A DNA stretch of 21,412 nucleotides, from positions 1 through 21,412 of IMG/VR virus record IMGVR_UViG_3300032289_000853. The stretch is one strand, 5' to 3'. Positions 14,053-20,257 of this stretch are shown here, piece after piece. This DNA comes from a virus. Each line of letters opens with the position of its first letter. Position 1 is the stretch's first letter. Position numbers and translations under genes: made by a program. The notes beneath the pieces are model-generated. The model did no database searches. It saw nothing but the letters and a program-made list of their open reading frames with translations, and was not told where the DNA came from.

Positions 14053-14235
14053 ATGGACACCACTAGAACCTATCCCCGCACCTTAGCCGAGGCTTTTCCC
14101 GATGATCCCGAACACCGCGCACGCTATGGATGCGCTATCGAGATCATGAAAAAACGTCCGACTTACTGGCAAGAGACCCTTCAAATAGCCATCATTTGTA
14201 TTGCAATCGGCTATTGTTTAGGCAAAATGTTTTGA
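14053..14235 (+). CDS. Small phage membrane protein
   Basis: The product has 60 residues. The first 35 are soluble (TYPRTLAEAFPDDPEHRARY, then GCAIEIMKKRP), and the last 20 form one likely membrane segment, LQIAIICIAIGYCLGKMF, at the very C-terminus. The AEAFP...YGCAIE style occurs in small phage membrane proteins of unknown role. It probably sits in the host inner membrane with the N-terminus inside (positive charges before the segment). It has no lysozyme partner nearby, so a holin role is not supported. Confidence 0.75.
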   Translation: MDTTRTYPRTLAEAFPDDPEHRARYGCAIEIMKKRPTYWQETLQIAIICIAIGYCLGKMF

Positions 14236-14435
14236 TGAAAAAGAAAACTTCGTTTGTAATCTATCTCATAGAAGATGAATCCGGTTTCGTAACTGTCAAG
14301 TCTGACCACATAGGACACGGCATGATGAGCTACGAAATCGGTTTAGAAATATTGTCCAACCTCAAGATCGCGGAGGCTATGCACCCCGAAATCTTGAGCG
14401 TTGACTACATGTATTACTCAGACCAACTTCAATGA
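14235..14435 (+). CDS. Small phage protein, last of the rightward operon
   Basis: The product has 66 residues: MKKKTSFVIYLIEDESGFVT, then VKSDHIGHGMMSYEIGLEIL and SNLKIAEAMHPEILSVDYMY, ending YSDQLQ. It reads as a small alpha/beta protein. The ATG shares its A with the upstream stop (TGATG) and there is no SD, so it is translated by re-initiation. Its last 18 bases overlap the end of the convergent primase-like gene; no terminator lies between. Confidence 0.75.
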   Translation: MKKKTSFVIYLIEDESGFVTVKSDHIGHGMMSYEIGLEILSNLKIAEAMHPEILSVDYMYYSDQLQ

Positions 14436-15242
14436 CGCAACTAGGCTTAGACCTAACTTCAATACGCCTATCCTTTGGTGCGTATCGTTTGCGTCCTCTC
14501 CCTCTACATCGCTCATCCAATAAGGCCATCCGATCTCCTTAGCTATGCGCTCACCCGTCCCACTTTTATCGTTGTCCGCAATGATGAGGCCATCCGGTAA
14601 GCCCTGAGCAACCTTCTTCATATTCCCCGCACTAAAACATACATGAATCGTGTATCTGCGACTCATCTTCCTTAATGCCGTTTGAATGGATAGAGCCGTA
14701 GCATATCCCTCACAAAGAATATGCACACCCTTGTTGTCAATTAACAACTCCGCATTACTGGTGCGCTGACCATACAGAAACTTCTTTGAGCCGTCCTCAT
14801 CTATTAGCTGACATCCGACAAGGCTTCCACCCACCCGCATAGGTACAACAAGAATCTTTCTACCCTCATGTCCCCAAATCTTATCCTCTGCGCCCTCAAA
14901 CCCCTTACTGTTTAGGTACTCATGCTTACCTAGGACTGTCTGACTCATGATAAATGCCGCCCGCTTGACTGCATCCGCTTGGTCAGCTAACCGCTTAGCG
15001 TCAGCCTCACGCATATCCTTTGCTATTCTTTTTCTATCTACATTGATAGGTGTCTCAGTCTGCCACAAAGAAACCTCTGTATCTATCGCATGATTCTGGA
15101 CAAAACCATGATCTCCCATGTATTTGACCGCCCCGTTTCTTTTTCTTGGATGGTCATCCGTTGGGTATCTTTTCCACACCCCAATAGGTGGAGGAAAGTC
15201 TATTTGAATACCATGCGCCCTGCAAAATGAAATGAATTCCAT
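14418..15242 (-). CDS. Toprim-domain primase-like protein
   Basis: The product has 274 residues. A Toprim fold is seen in the C-terminal half: VHILCEGYATALSIQTAL with Glu178-Gly179, and LIIADNDKSGTG with Asp223 and Asp225, which bind the metals used for RNA primer synthesis. Residues 75-160 (MREADAKRLADQADAVKRAA, then SKGFEG, LVVPMRVGGSLVGCQLIDED) match the domain before Toprim in phage primase-helicases. No zinc-binding N-terminus and no DnaB-type helicase is fused. It directly follows the SF2 helicase (TAATG), so both act together in replication. It may need a partner for template recognition. Confidence 0.85.
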   Translation of the reverse strand: MEFISFCRAHGIQIDFPPPIGVWKRYPTDDHPRKRNGAVKYMGDHGFVQNHAIDTEVSLWQTETPINVDRKRIAKDMREADAKRLADQADAVKRAAFIMSQTVLGKHEYLNSKGFEGAEDKIWGHEGRKILVVPMRVGGSLVGCQLIDEDGSKKFLYGQRTSNAELLIDNKGVHILCEGYATALSIQTALRKMSRRYTIHVCFSAGNMKKVAQGLPDGLIIADNDKSGTGERIAKEIGWPYWMSDVEGEDANDTHQRIGVLKLGLSLVASLKLV

Positions 15243-16717
15243 TATCGAGTTCTCCGAATTTGACGTATGTATTTTTTAATCCCGTCATCCACAAATTTAC
15301 TGACTAACGCACTCGGCATCATTGGATCATCTTTCAACCCGCGAGGCCATACCCCAAACTTATCTTTATACACATGAGCTGCCCGCCCATTCGACCAACC
15401 TTGATTCTTTACATACCACTGAAGCATTGACCACCATAACTGCTTATCCTCGCGAGCCATCGTGCCAGTTAACTCTTGTAATTCACCCGCCACCGCTTCG
15501 ACCTTGGTCTTTCTCTCCCTTATGTGACCGCATGACTTGCATGTATCAGAATTTAATGGCCATAAAGCACCACACTTAGGACACTTAGCCGCTTCCTTCT
15601 CACGCTCGGTAGGTTCACGCTTAGCCTTCTCCGCCCCGTCATCTAGTTCATTAACACCACCTCCGAACACCTCATCCCACTCCTCACGGAATCTTAGATA
15701 GTTACCCGAATGGTCTAACCACACCGCAAACTCTTTACCATCACATCCACGCATGACCCTTCCCATCTGCTGAATGTGAGAGGACAAAGACTTAGAGAAC
15801 GGCCTAGCCGAGACTCCGATCATCACATCTGGAACATCAAATCCTTTAGTCAAGATGTCCGTAGCAATCAACCCATGTATCTCTGTGTCAGGCTTGCTAA
15901 ATTCCTTGATGACTTCCTTTTTAAATTCATCATCATCTCGGTAGCTGATATTAATAAAGTTATAGCCACGCTCACCAAACTTCTGCGCCAAGTCAGAGCC
16001 ATGAGCTACACCCGAACAAAACACCACAGTCTTAGCCGGCTTACCAAAGATTTCATGGGTCTTTTTCTCCCACTCAACCACAATATCCCCAGTGATCTGC
16101 ATCCCTCGCTTAGTAGTTTCAACCGGAGACCACTCACCCGCAACCTTCTTAGCCCCAGTCATGTCAATCTCTTTGGCAATAAATACTTTTAGCGGAACAA
16201 GAACATCCTGATCTACCAACTCCCTTGTAGTTACAGTAGAGATCACATCCTCGTAAACCTTGGCTAACCCCTTTGTAAATGGCGTAGCACTCAAGCCTAT
16301 TACTCTGATCGTTGGATTGTTTTTGATGAACTCGACTGTTGCCGCACGGGTCTGGTGAGCTTCGTCAATGATGAGTAAGTTAAGGTTAGGGAACTCTTCC
16401 CTTCTCTCCAAGGTCTGAGCCGAGCAGATTTGTATCTTCTCCGATGGGAGATTACGCCAGTGACCTGACTGTAAAACTCCATGCTCAATCTTGTATTTGT
16501 CTAGCCGTTGACTTGTCTGATCGCACAGAATGATCCTGTCTAAGACCATTGCCGCACGATTACCCTTCATCTTTGTGGCTTCAAGCAAAGCAATAGCCAT
16601 CTCTGTCTTGCCTGCTCCTGTCGGGGCATAAAGCATTAGGCTTTTCTTGCCCGATGCAAATCCCTCACGCAATGCCTTCAGCGTAGCCTCTTGATAAGGC
16701 CGTAGTTCTAATCCCAT
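15242..16717 (-). CDS. SF2 DEAH helicase with zinc ribbon
   Basis: The product has 491 residues from ATG at 16717, chosen for its SD GGAG; a longer frame goes to 16738. Motif I APTGAGKTE (31-39), motif II DEAH (118-121), motif III SATP (143-146), motif V around ATDILTKGFDVPDV (285-298) and motif VI QQMGRVMR (316-323) are all present. A Cys4 zinc ribbon follows (C379, C382, C393, C396). This is the RecG/Rad25-like ATP-driven helicase type used in many phage replication modules. The C-terminal part after the ribbon is basic with no known domain. It is coupled to the primase-like gene. Confidence 0.93.
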   Translation of the reverse strand: MGLELRPYQEATLKALREGFASGKKSLMLYAPTGAGKTEMAIALLEATKMKGNRAAMVLDRIILCDQTSQRLDKYKIEHGVLQSGHWRNLPSEKIQICSAQTLERREEFPNLNLLIIDEAHQTRAATVEFIKNNPTIRVIGLSATPFTKGLAKVYEDVISTVTTRELVDQDVLVPLKVFIAKEIDMTGAKKVAGEWSPVETTKRGMQITGDIVVEWEKKTHEIFGKPAKTVVFCSGVAHGSDLAQKFGERGYNFINISYRDDDEFKKEVIKEFSKPDTEIHGLIATDILTKGFDVPDVMIGVSARPFSKSLSSHIQQMGRVMRGCDGKEFAVWLDHSGNYLRFREEWDEVFGGGVNELDDGAEKAKREPTEREKEAAKCPKCGALWPLNSDTCKSCGHIRERKTKVEAVAGELQELTGTMAREDKQLWWSMLQWYVKNQGWSNGRAAHVYKDKFGVWPRGLKDDPMMPSALVSKFVDDGIKKYIRQIRRTR

Positions 16718-16733
16718 ATTGTTTCTCCAGCTA

Positions 16734-16761
16734 CCCACACATTAGCCTGTGGGCTTAGGCT
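16734..16761 (-). promoter_or_regulatory. Two mutually exclusive hairpins between ParB-like and helicase genes
   Basis: On the minus strand CCCACA/TGTGGG (16753-16748 with 16739-16734) and AGCCT/AGGCT (16761-16757 with 16748-16744) cannot form together. They sit just upstream of the helicase SD, so they could tune its translation. Short stems make this tentative. Confidence 0.4.
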
Positions 16762-16765
16762 TCTC

Positions 16766-17524
16766 TTACTTCTTTAACTGCCTTTGTAGGGCTGCGATTT
16801 GTTTCTTCATTGCCGCATTTTCATTGAGCAATGTGTCACGACTTATACGGGTGGATTTCAACTCCAACTCCAGTATGCGAATGTCCTCACGCAACTGAGC
16901 TATTGTGTTCTCAACTAGCTTCTTTTCTGATTCGTCAGCCGCATAAACTGCCACCGCCAAACGATCCTTCAGCTTGTCGTTCTCATCTGCCAATGCCTTA
17001 ATAACATCATCGCTTTGGTCATGCTTTGGTTCTTCCTCTGGTTTCTCATACTTAGCTTTACGCTCGAACGTCTTTCCGTTCCGAGTAACCTTCACCACCT
17101 CTGGCTTTGCACCACTACGCATAGACTCGACCAAAGTAACAGACACACGACACGCCTTCGCGATCTCTGCCGTGTTCCAAAACTGCCACTCAAAGTCATC
17201 AAGCATAGCCTGAACTGCGTTACGCTTGTCCTCGTTTGTTCTATGCCGTCCGTTCTCTGCGTTCACACTAAAGGATCGCAGAATCGCATCCCTCAATGTG
17301 CCGTTGACAACTGTTACCTCAATGTCCTTGATCCCCGCCTTCTGGTGGGCAAAGTAACGATGGTATCCGTCTGTCAGGTAATACTTAATGCCGTCAAAGT
17401 ACGCAAGCACCGGAGGAAACCGCGCACCATTCTTTAGTGACTCTGCGTATTCATCCACCGCCTCTTGAATAATCTTAACCCGTGACTGTGTACCGCCATC
17501 TATTGTGAGTTGATTAAGTTTCAT
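16766..17524 (-). CDS. ParB-like protein with coiled-coil tail
   Basis: The product is 252 residues from ATG at 17524, which overlaps the upstream stop (ATGA); a longer frame reaches 17611. The N-terminus has a ParB/Srx-like fold: MKLNQLTIDGGTQSRV, PPVLAYFDGIKYYLTDGYHR (motif DGYHR at 52-56), then NAENGRHRTNEDKRNAV. An HTH follows at about 118-138 (TAEIAKACRVSVTLVESMRS). Residues 185-252 form a long coiled coil. ParB proteins bind DNA and CTP, and some family members are nucleases. No parA gene is present, so plasmid-type partition is not indicated; a replication or regulation role is more likely by its operon. Confidence 0.82.
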   Translation of the reverse strand: MKLNQLTIDGGTQSRVKIIQEAVDEYAESLKNGARFPPVLAYFDGIKYYLTDGYHRYFAHQKAGIKDIEVTVVNGTLRDAILRSFSVNAENGRHRTNEDKRNAVQAMLDDFEWQFWNTAEIAKACRVSVTLVESMRSGAKPEVVKVTRNGKTFERKAKYEKPEEEPKHDQSDDVIKALADENDKLKDRLAVAVYAADESEKKLVENTIAQLREDIRILELELKSTRISRDTLLNENAAMKKQIAALQRQLKK

Positions 17525-17676
17525 TTGCCTTGTCCCCTCATTGTCCATCCTATTAAAAAGTAACACCACTTGGTATTGATGTTGATATTGGTGTACCTCT
17601 TGCCATTCCAAGCATCGGCAATGCTTCTGCCTTTGGTGGCCATGTAGGATTCAAACGCTTGTCGTGCTTCGTTCAT
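17521..17676 (-). CDS. Tiny phage protein before the ParB-like gene
   Basis: The product has 51 residues: MNEARQAFESYMATKGRSIA, then DAWNGKRYTNININTKWCYF and LIGWTMRGQGK. The pattern helix, then N-rich strand, then an aromatic end recalls small phage proteins with a DW/W-rich core. A longer frame from 17757 is rejected because the next gene upstream ends with ATGA at exactly this ATG. It overlaps the ParB-like gene in the same way. Confidence 0.75.
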   Translation of the reverse strand: MNEARQAFESYMATKGRSIADAWNGKRYTNININTKWCYFLIGWTMRGQGK

Positions 17677-17783
17677 AAGTTTGCTTTCAGATAATTGATC
17701 TCGCGTTGGTAGTGAGCTATTAACTCCTCCAACATTTTGCTGTACTTCTTTTCCCATTCTAGTTTTGCTTTTAGTTCTTCCAT
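17673..17783 (-). CDS. 36-residue coiled-coil microprotein
   Basis: The product has only 36 residues: MEELKAKLEWEKKYSKMLEE, then LIAHYQREINYLKANL. It is a single amphipathic helix with Leu/Ile spacing of a coiled coil. The SD AAGGAG is well placed, and both ends are coupled: TAATG with the zinc-ribbon gene and ATGA with the next. The couplings make it a credible gene despite its size. It may dimerise or pair with the ParB-like coiled coil, which is speculation. Confidence 0.7.
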   Translation of the reverse strand: MEELKAKLEWEKKYSKMLEELIAHYQREINYLKANL

Positions 17784-17956
17784 TACGATCTCCTTATTGC
17801 TTGTTTAGTCCAGCAGTTTGCACAGTGCCACTTGTTAGGCGACATCTGGATACCTCCCTCTGGTGGTTTAATTTCTTTGCACTTATCACAATGTTTTAGT
17901 TTGTGGTAGTGCTGCTTACTACCAATCGACAACTGTTGAGCTACAAATCCGTTCAT
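17783..17956 (-). CDS. 57-residue zinc-ribbon protein
   Basis: The product has 57 residues: MNGFVAQQLSIGSKQHYHKL, then KHCDKCKEIKPPEGGIQMSP and NKWHCANCWTKQAIRRS. Two CX2C pairs (C23/C26 and C45/C48) form a likely zinc ribbon, and the end is basic. Such ribbons often bind nucleic acid or protein partners. The gene overlaps both neighbours by start/stop overlap. Since the nearby Toprim protein lacks a zinc domain, a partner role is possible but unproven. Confidence 0.75.
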   Translation of the reverse strand: MNGFVAQQLSIGSKQHYHKLKHCDKCKEIKPPEGGIQMSPNKWHCANCWTKQAIRRS

Positions 17957-18192
17957 TCTTCGTCATCCCAAAAATCTTGAGACCATACCAGTACGGGTGT
18001 CGTAACCCCCAAGTAACCGCCTTCAATGTTGAACTCGATGTACTCTCTAGCTTCTTCGGCATCTATGCCGTCACGCATGAGAATCTCCACAATCTTTTCA
18101 GCGTCATAGACAAGCACTTGAACTTGTTGTCGATCACGCCAAATAAATGCAGGGCCAAGGATGGCTTCGTCATATCCTTCATACTTAATCAT
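17953..18192 (-). CDS. Small acidic phage protein
   Basis: The product has 79 residues: MIKYEGYDEAILGPAFIWRD, then RQQVQVLVYDAEKIVEILMR, DGIDAEEAREYIEFNIEGGY and LGVTTPVLVWSQDFWDDEE. The pattern Y-D-x-EKI-x-EILM-x-DGID-x-EEAREYIEFNIEGGYLG is well known among phage hypotheticals, but its role is not. AAGGA lies ten bases before the ATG. It overlaps both neighbours by ATGA. Confidence 0.83.
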   Translation of the reverse strand: MIKYEGYDEAILGPAFIWRDRQQVQVLVYDAEKIVEILMRDGIDAEEAREYIEFNIEGGYLGVTTPVLVWSQDFWDDEE

Positions 18193-18389
18193 CGCTTCAT
18201 CATCCTTACATAAGTGGCAAAGCTTTGAGACGTGTCGCCAAATGGCTTCATCTTGTCAAACTCTTTGGCAACTTCCTCAAGCGTATCGTTGCGTATCTTC
18301 TCTGACACTTCGTTGATTTGTGACTTAATCATTTGCCGCTTGCGCCAACTCAGTGCCCGCTCCCATATATTTAAATTTAAGTCGGACAT
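18189..18389 (-). CDS. Small basic helical phage protein
   Basis: The product has 66 residues: MSDLNLNIWERALSWRKRQM, then IKSQINEVSEKIRNDTLEEV and AKEFDKMKPFGDTSQSFATY, ending VRMMKR. It looks helical and basic; segment RNDTLEEVAKEFDKM followed by SFATYVRMMK is often seen in tiny phage proteins. It starts inside the upstream gene (13-base overlap) with only a weak SD, and its stop overlaps the next start. Function is unknown. Confidence 0.78.
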   Translation of the reverse strand: MSDLNLNIWERALSWRKRQMIKSQINEVSEKIRNDTLEEVAKEFDKMKPFGDTSQSFATYVRMMKR

Positions 18390-18556
18390 GAAATTTCTTT
18401 CAACTCTGGAAACATCTTATCTACCTGCGCTTTGATTCTGTCGTTTCGTTCTTTGATCTTGGCCGCCCTCTCAAGGATTGGTGCAATAAGCCATGTAATT
18501 GTTTTGTTATGCCCCATCTTGGCTAAGACCCGCTTGCGATTAGTCCTGACCTTCAT
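18377..18556 (-). CDS. Small basic phage protein
   Basis: The product has 59 residues: MKVRTNRKRVLAKMGHNKTI, then TWLIAPILERAAKIKERNDR and IKAQVDKMFPELKEISCPT. It is strongly basic in the first 20 residues and helical after that, which may suit nucleic acid binding. The SD AAGGAG is eight bases upstream and the start overlaps the upstream stop (ATGA). No family is recognised. Confidence 0.75.
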   Translation of the reverse strand: MKVRTNRKRVLAKMGHNKTITWLIAPILERAAKIKERNDRIKAQVDKMFPELKEISCPT

Positions 18557-18834
18557 GTGTTCTTCTCCTTGAGTTTGACTTCAATGGCTTTGGCAAACTC
18601 TAAAGTAGATTCAATTTCCCAATCACCAACAGGCAAAAGCTCAATGGCCTCGTCCTCTGTAAGCCCAACCCAAGGTCTTAAAGTCCTTTGCACATCAGCC
18701 TGAGCCGCCATGCCATCCTCAACCCCTTTGGCATACACCTCGTTGTCGGCATCAATCAGTTGCTTGATGAGGTTTAAACTTTCCTCACATACTTTGGTCA
18801 AGCTCTCTACGGCAATAGCACGTTTGATAATCAT
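18553..18834 (-). CDS. Small acidic phage protein
   Basis: The product has 93 residues: a helical first half (RAIAVESLTKVCEESLNLIK, then QLIDADNEVYAKGVEDGMAA) and a second half PWVGLTEDEAIELLPVGDWE then FAKAIEVKLKEKN. The GLTEDEAIEL... followed by AIEVKLKEKN is a recurrent tail in phage proteins of unknown function, where it appears as a C-terminal module. The SD AAGGA is well placed and the start overlaps the upstream stop. Confidence 0.8.
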   Translation of the reverse strand: MIIKRAIAVESLTKVCEESLNLIKQLIDADNEVYAKGVEDGMAAQADVQRTLRPWVGLTEDEAIELLPVGDWEIESTLEFAKAIEVKLKEKNT

Positions 18835-19163
18835 GGTTTATCCTTTAATTCTGGTTTGTAATCATTCTCAAAGATTTCTTCGAACTGTTTTGCCAACTTC
18901 TGAGTTACCTCAGCTTCCACCCACGCAACCATTGTTCTTCCCAAAATGTTGTCAAACTCTGGGAATGTTTGGTTGAATCTTTCCATCTGCTCTTTGTTCA
19001 TCACTGTTCTCCTCTGTTTAAGTTTCTTACTTTCCACATGACAACCCATGTCATCCTCCCATGTAGCCCACTCAAAGAGCCACCGCCACATGAAGTCCTC
19101 ATTCCTACACCTGTACTGGTAGTAAGCCATCGTCAGGCATGTGTCTTTACTTGGCCTTTCCAT
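18831..19163 (-). CDS. Small phage protein, start uncertain
   Basis: From ATG at 19163, one base after the upstream stop, the product is 110 residues. The first half is Trp/Cys-rich (MERPSKDTCLTMAYYQYRCR, then FMWRWLFEWATWEDDMGCHV). The second half is acidic and helical (MNKEQMERFNQTFPEFDNIL, EVTQKLAKQFEEIFENDYKP). A very good SD, GAGGAG, lies before an internal ATG at 19001, so a shorter 56-residue product may be made instead or as well. Neither half is recognised. Its stop overlaps the next start. Confidence 0.65.
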   Translation of the reverse strand: MERPSKDTCLTMAYYQYRCRNEDFMWRWLFEWATWEDDMGCHVESKKLKQRRTVMNKEQMERFNQTFPEFDNILGRTMVAWVEAEVTQKLAKQFEEIFENDYKPELKDKP

Positions 19164-19164
19164 A

Positions 19165-19485
19165 TCAATAGAAAATCTTTGAACGCCACTGAGTAACAAC
19201 CATGCCGTGAACCTTTGGACTCTCGGCTCTTACCCATCCGTCACCAATCACATAGCCTTCACGCCTAGCCAACAGTGCCACCTGTCCCCATGCCCGCATA
19301 TCCGGAGGAGATGGAAGCTCTGGAAATGCAGCTCTTACCTCTTCAGTCGTAAACTTCGGATGTGTCGATGCGTGTAAACGGAAAGCCTCTAATGCAAGAG
19401 CTTTCCAATCATCGCCGGCACGGTCTGCCGCTAAGCTAGCCATTTGATGGCCGAGTTCTAATCCTTCTAAACTTCTTTGTTGCAT
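19165..19485 (-). CDS. Winged-helix-like replication-region protein
   Basis: The product has 106 residues: a helical N-terminus (LGHQMASLAADRAGDDWKAL), then ALEAFRLHASTHPKFTTEEV, RAAFPELPSPPDMRAWGQVA and LLARREGYVIGDGWVRAESP, ending basic (VVTQWRSKIFY). The fold suggested is winged helix: FTTEEVRAAFPELP, AWGQVALLARREGYV and a wing. Similar proteins often sit beside VRR-NUC and primase genes in phages, but their function is not established. SD AGGA is nine bases upstream. Confidence 0.78.
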   Translation of the reverse strand: MQQRSLEGLELGHQMASLAADRAGDDWKALALEAFRLHASTHPKFTTEEVRAAFPELPSPPDMRAWGQVALLARREGYVIGDGWVRAESPKVHGMVVTQWRSKIFY

Positions 19486-19664
19486 GATCTTTTAATCCTA
19501 TCTAGTGCGTACCTAATGATGTGATCCTTCACACCAAATCTTGCCGCTATGTCTGCTATCGAAAAACCTTGCGCCCTAAGCGACAATATTCTTTTCTCAT
19601 CTAACTGTGTAGCTGGCCTGCCCGCCCCTTTTCTAGCTCCACCGTGCGACTCGTTATACCTCAT
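19467..19664 (-). CDS. HTH protein, first gene of the replication operon
   Basis: The product has 65 residues: MRYNESHGGARKGAGRPATQ, then LDEKRILSLRAQGFSIADIA and ARFGVKDHIIRYALDRIKRS. GGARKGAGRP is a basic arm that often binds the DNA minor groove, and residues 23-55 form a resolvase-like helix-turn-helix (RILSLRAQGFSIADIAARFGV). It probably binds DNA as a regulator of this operon. The SD AGGAGG is near perfect. It overlaps the next gene by 19 bases. Confidence 0.85.
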   Translation of the reverse strand: MRYNESHGGARKGAGRPATQLDEKRILSLRAQGFSIADIAARFGVKDHIIRYALDRIKRSCNKEV

Positions 19665-19711
19665 TGCTTACCTCCTGTTATACCTGCTATGTTTCCAATT
19701 ATTATTGCACA

Positions 19712-19741
19712 GTTCTAGCAGTTTGTGCCGTGTGTTGTAAA
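19712..19741 (-). promoter_or_regulatory. Candidate promoter of the replication operon
   Basis: On the minus strand TTTACA (19741-19736), 18 bases, then TAGAAC (19717-19712). The -35 matches five of six and the -10 four of six. A start near 19705 gives a leader of about 40 bases to the HTH gene. Confidence 0.4.
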
Positions 19742-20118
19742 AATGTACTAGGGACTTTCCCTAATGTTGTATTTTGGCCATAGGTTCCCCAAGGGTGAGA
19801 AGCACTCCCCCTCTCCCAGCGTAGCTCACTTAAGTGGAGCCAGCCTAGAGTACGCAGAACGTAGCGATTCGTCTGTAGTGGTCTTGTTATCACCATGTTC
19901 CCACTACATTGCCCAGTCCCTCGCTAACAGGCTGGACGGCTTCTCTGGGGGTGTACCAGTGCCGGTGTTTCCTTCCGCGCCACCCATGCAGGTGCTTGAT
20001 AACGTTCGGAGTACGGCTGTCGTAGGAGGAGAGACTAGGACTGCTCACATAAAGCAGTGTGTTCAAAACATAAGAAAGGACTTTGTAACGGCGCTAACCC
20101 GCCACCAGTCCCAGTCTC
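19742..20118. other. GC-rich orphan segment without convincing gene
   Basis: This stretch is more GC-rich than its neighbours and has no ORF with a good start. It carries several dyads: TAGGGA/TCCCTA (19749-19763), a near-palindrome GCTCACTTAAGTGGAGC (19824-19840), TGTAGTGG/CCACTACA (19874-19881 and 19901-19908) and ACTGCT/AGCAGT (20040-20058). A long plus frame (19764-20411) and a 64-codon minus frame (19702-19896) cross it but lack SDs and a protein-like look. It might be a structured RNA, a site for replication proteins or a decayed gene. Confidence 0.5.
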
Positions 20119-20120
20119 AA

Positions 20121-20213
20121 AACAAAAAAGCCACTTACAACTGCCCCGTCGTGGTTCCCCTAACGGGGCGAGGCATGTGTAAATGGCTTCTGAGCGTTGA
20201 CCACGACGACAAC
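20121..20213 (-). ncRNA. Candidate ~93-nt small RNA with kissing-loop potential
   Basis: A consensus-like promoter lies just upstream and an intrinsic terminator ends it. The 5' end can form CGTTG/CAACG (20214-20210 with 20199-20195) around a 10-base loop holding CGTCGTGGT. That loop is complementary over nine bases to ACCACGACG (20155-20147), which lies in and beside the loop of the terminator hairpin, so a kissing or pseudoknot contact is possible. No ORF is present. It might regulate host or phage mRNA, or act as an attenuator for the leftward region beyond. Ends are estimated from promoter and terminator. Confidence 0.6.
20128..20189 (-). terminator. Intrinsic terminator of the candidate RNA
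   Basis: On the minus strand AAGCCATTTACA pairs with TGTAAGTGGCTT (12 bp including one G.U) and encloses a second stem GCCCCGT/ACGGGGC (20169-20163 with 20149-20143). TTTT-G-TTTT follows at 20127-20119. The G.U becomes C.A on the plus strand, so the structure fits leftward transcription. Confidence 0.8.
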
Positions 20214-20219
20214 GAGCGG

Positions 20220-20250
20220 ATTATAAGCACAACTTTTCCGGCTTTGTCAA
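20220..20250 (-). promoter_or_regulatory. Leftward promoter with perfect -35 and -10, 19-bp spacer
   Basis: TTGACA (20250-20245) and TATAAT (20225-20220) are both perfect sigma-70 hexamers. The 19-base spacer is longer than the usual 17, as at MerR-type promoters, so it may be weak unless helped. Operator copy 5 starts seven bases upstream of the -35. Confidence 0.7.
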
Positions 20251-20257
20251 CCCCAGT

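Noticed and set aside
14053-14235. Holin role for the small membrane protein.
   Set aside because: It has only one terminal membrane segment and there is no endolysin or spanin gene near it.
16766-17524. Plasmid-type partition system.
   Set aside because: Only the ParB-like gene is present; there is no Walker-type ParA and no repeated centromere-like site near it.
19678-19689. TAGCAGGTATAA on the minus strand, identical to 12 bases at 20712-20723 in the strong rightward promoter.
   Set aside because: As a -10 its start site would fall inside the SD of the HTH gene, and no -35 fits. A shared 12-mer is expected by chance in a window of this size.
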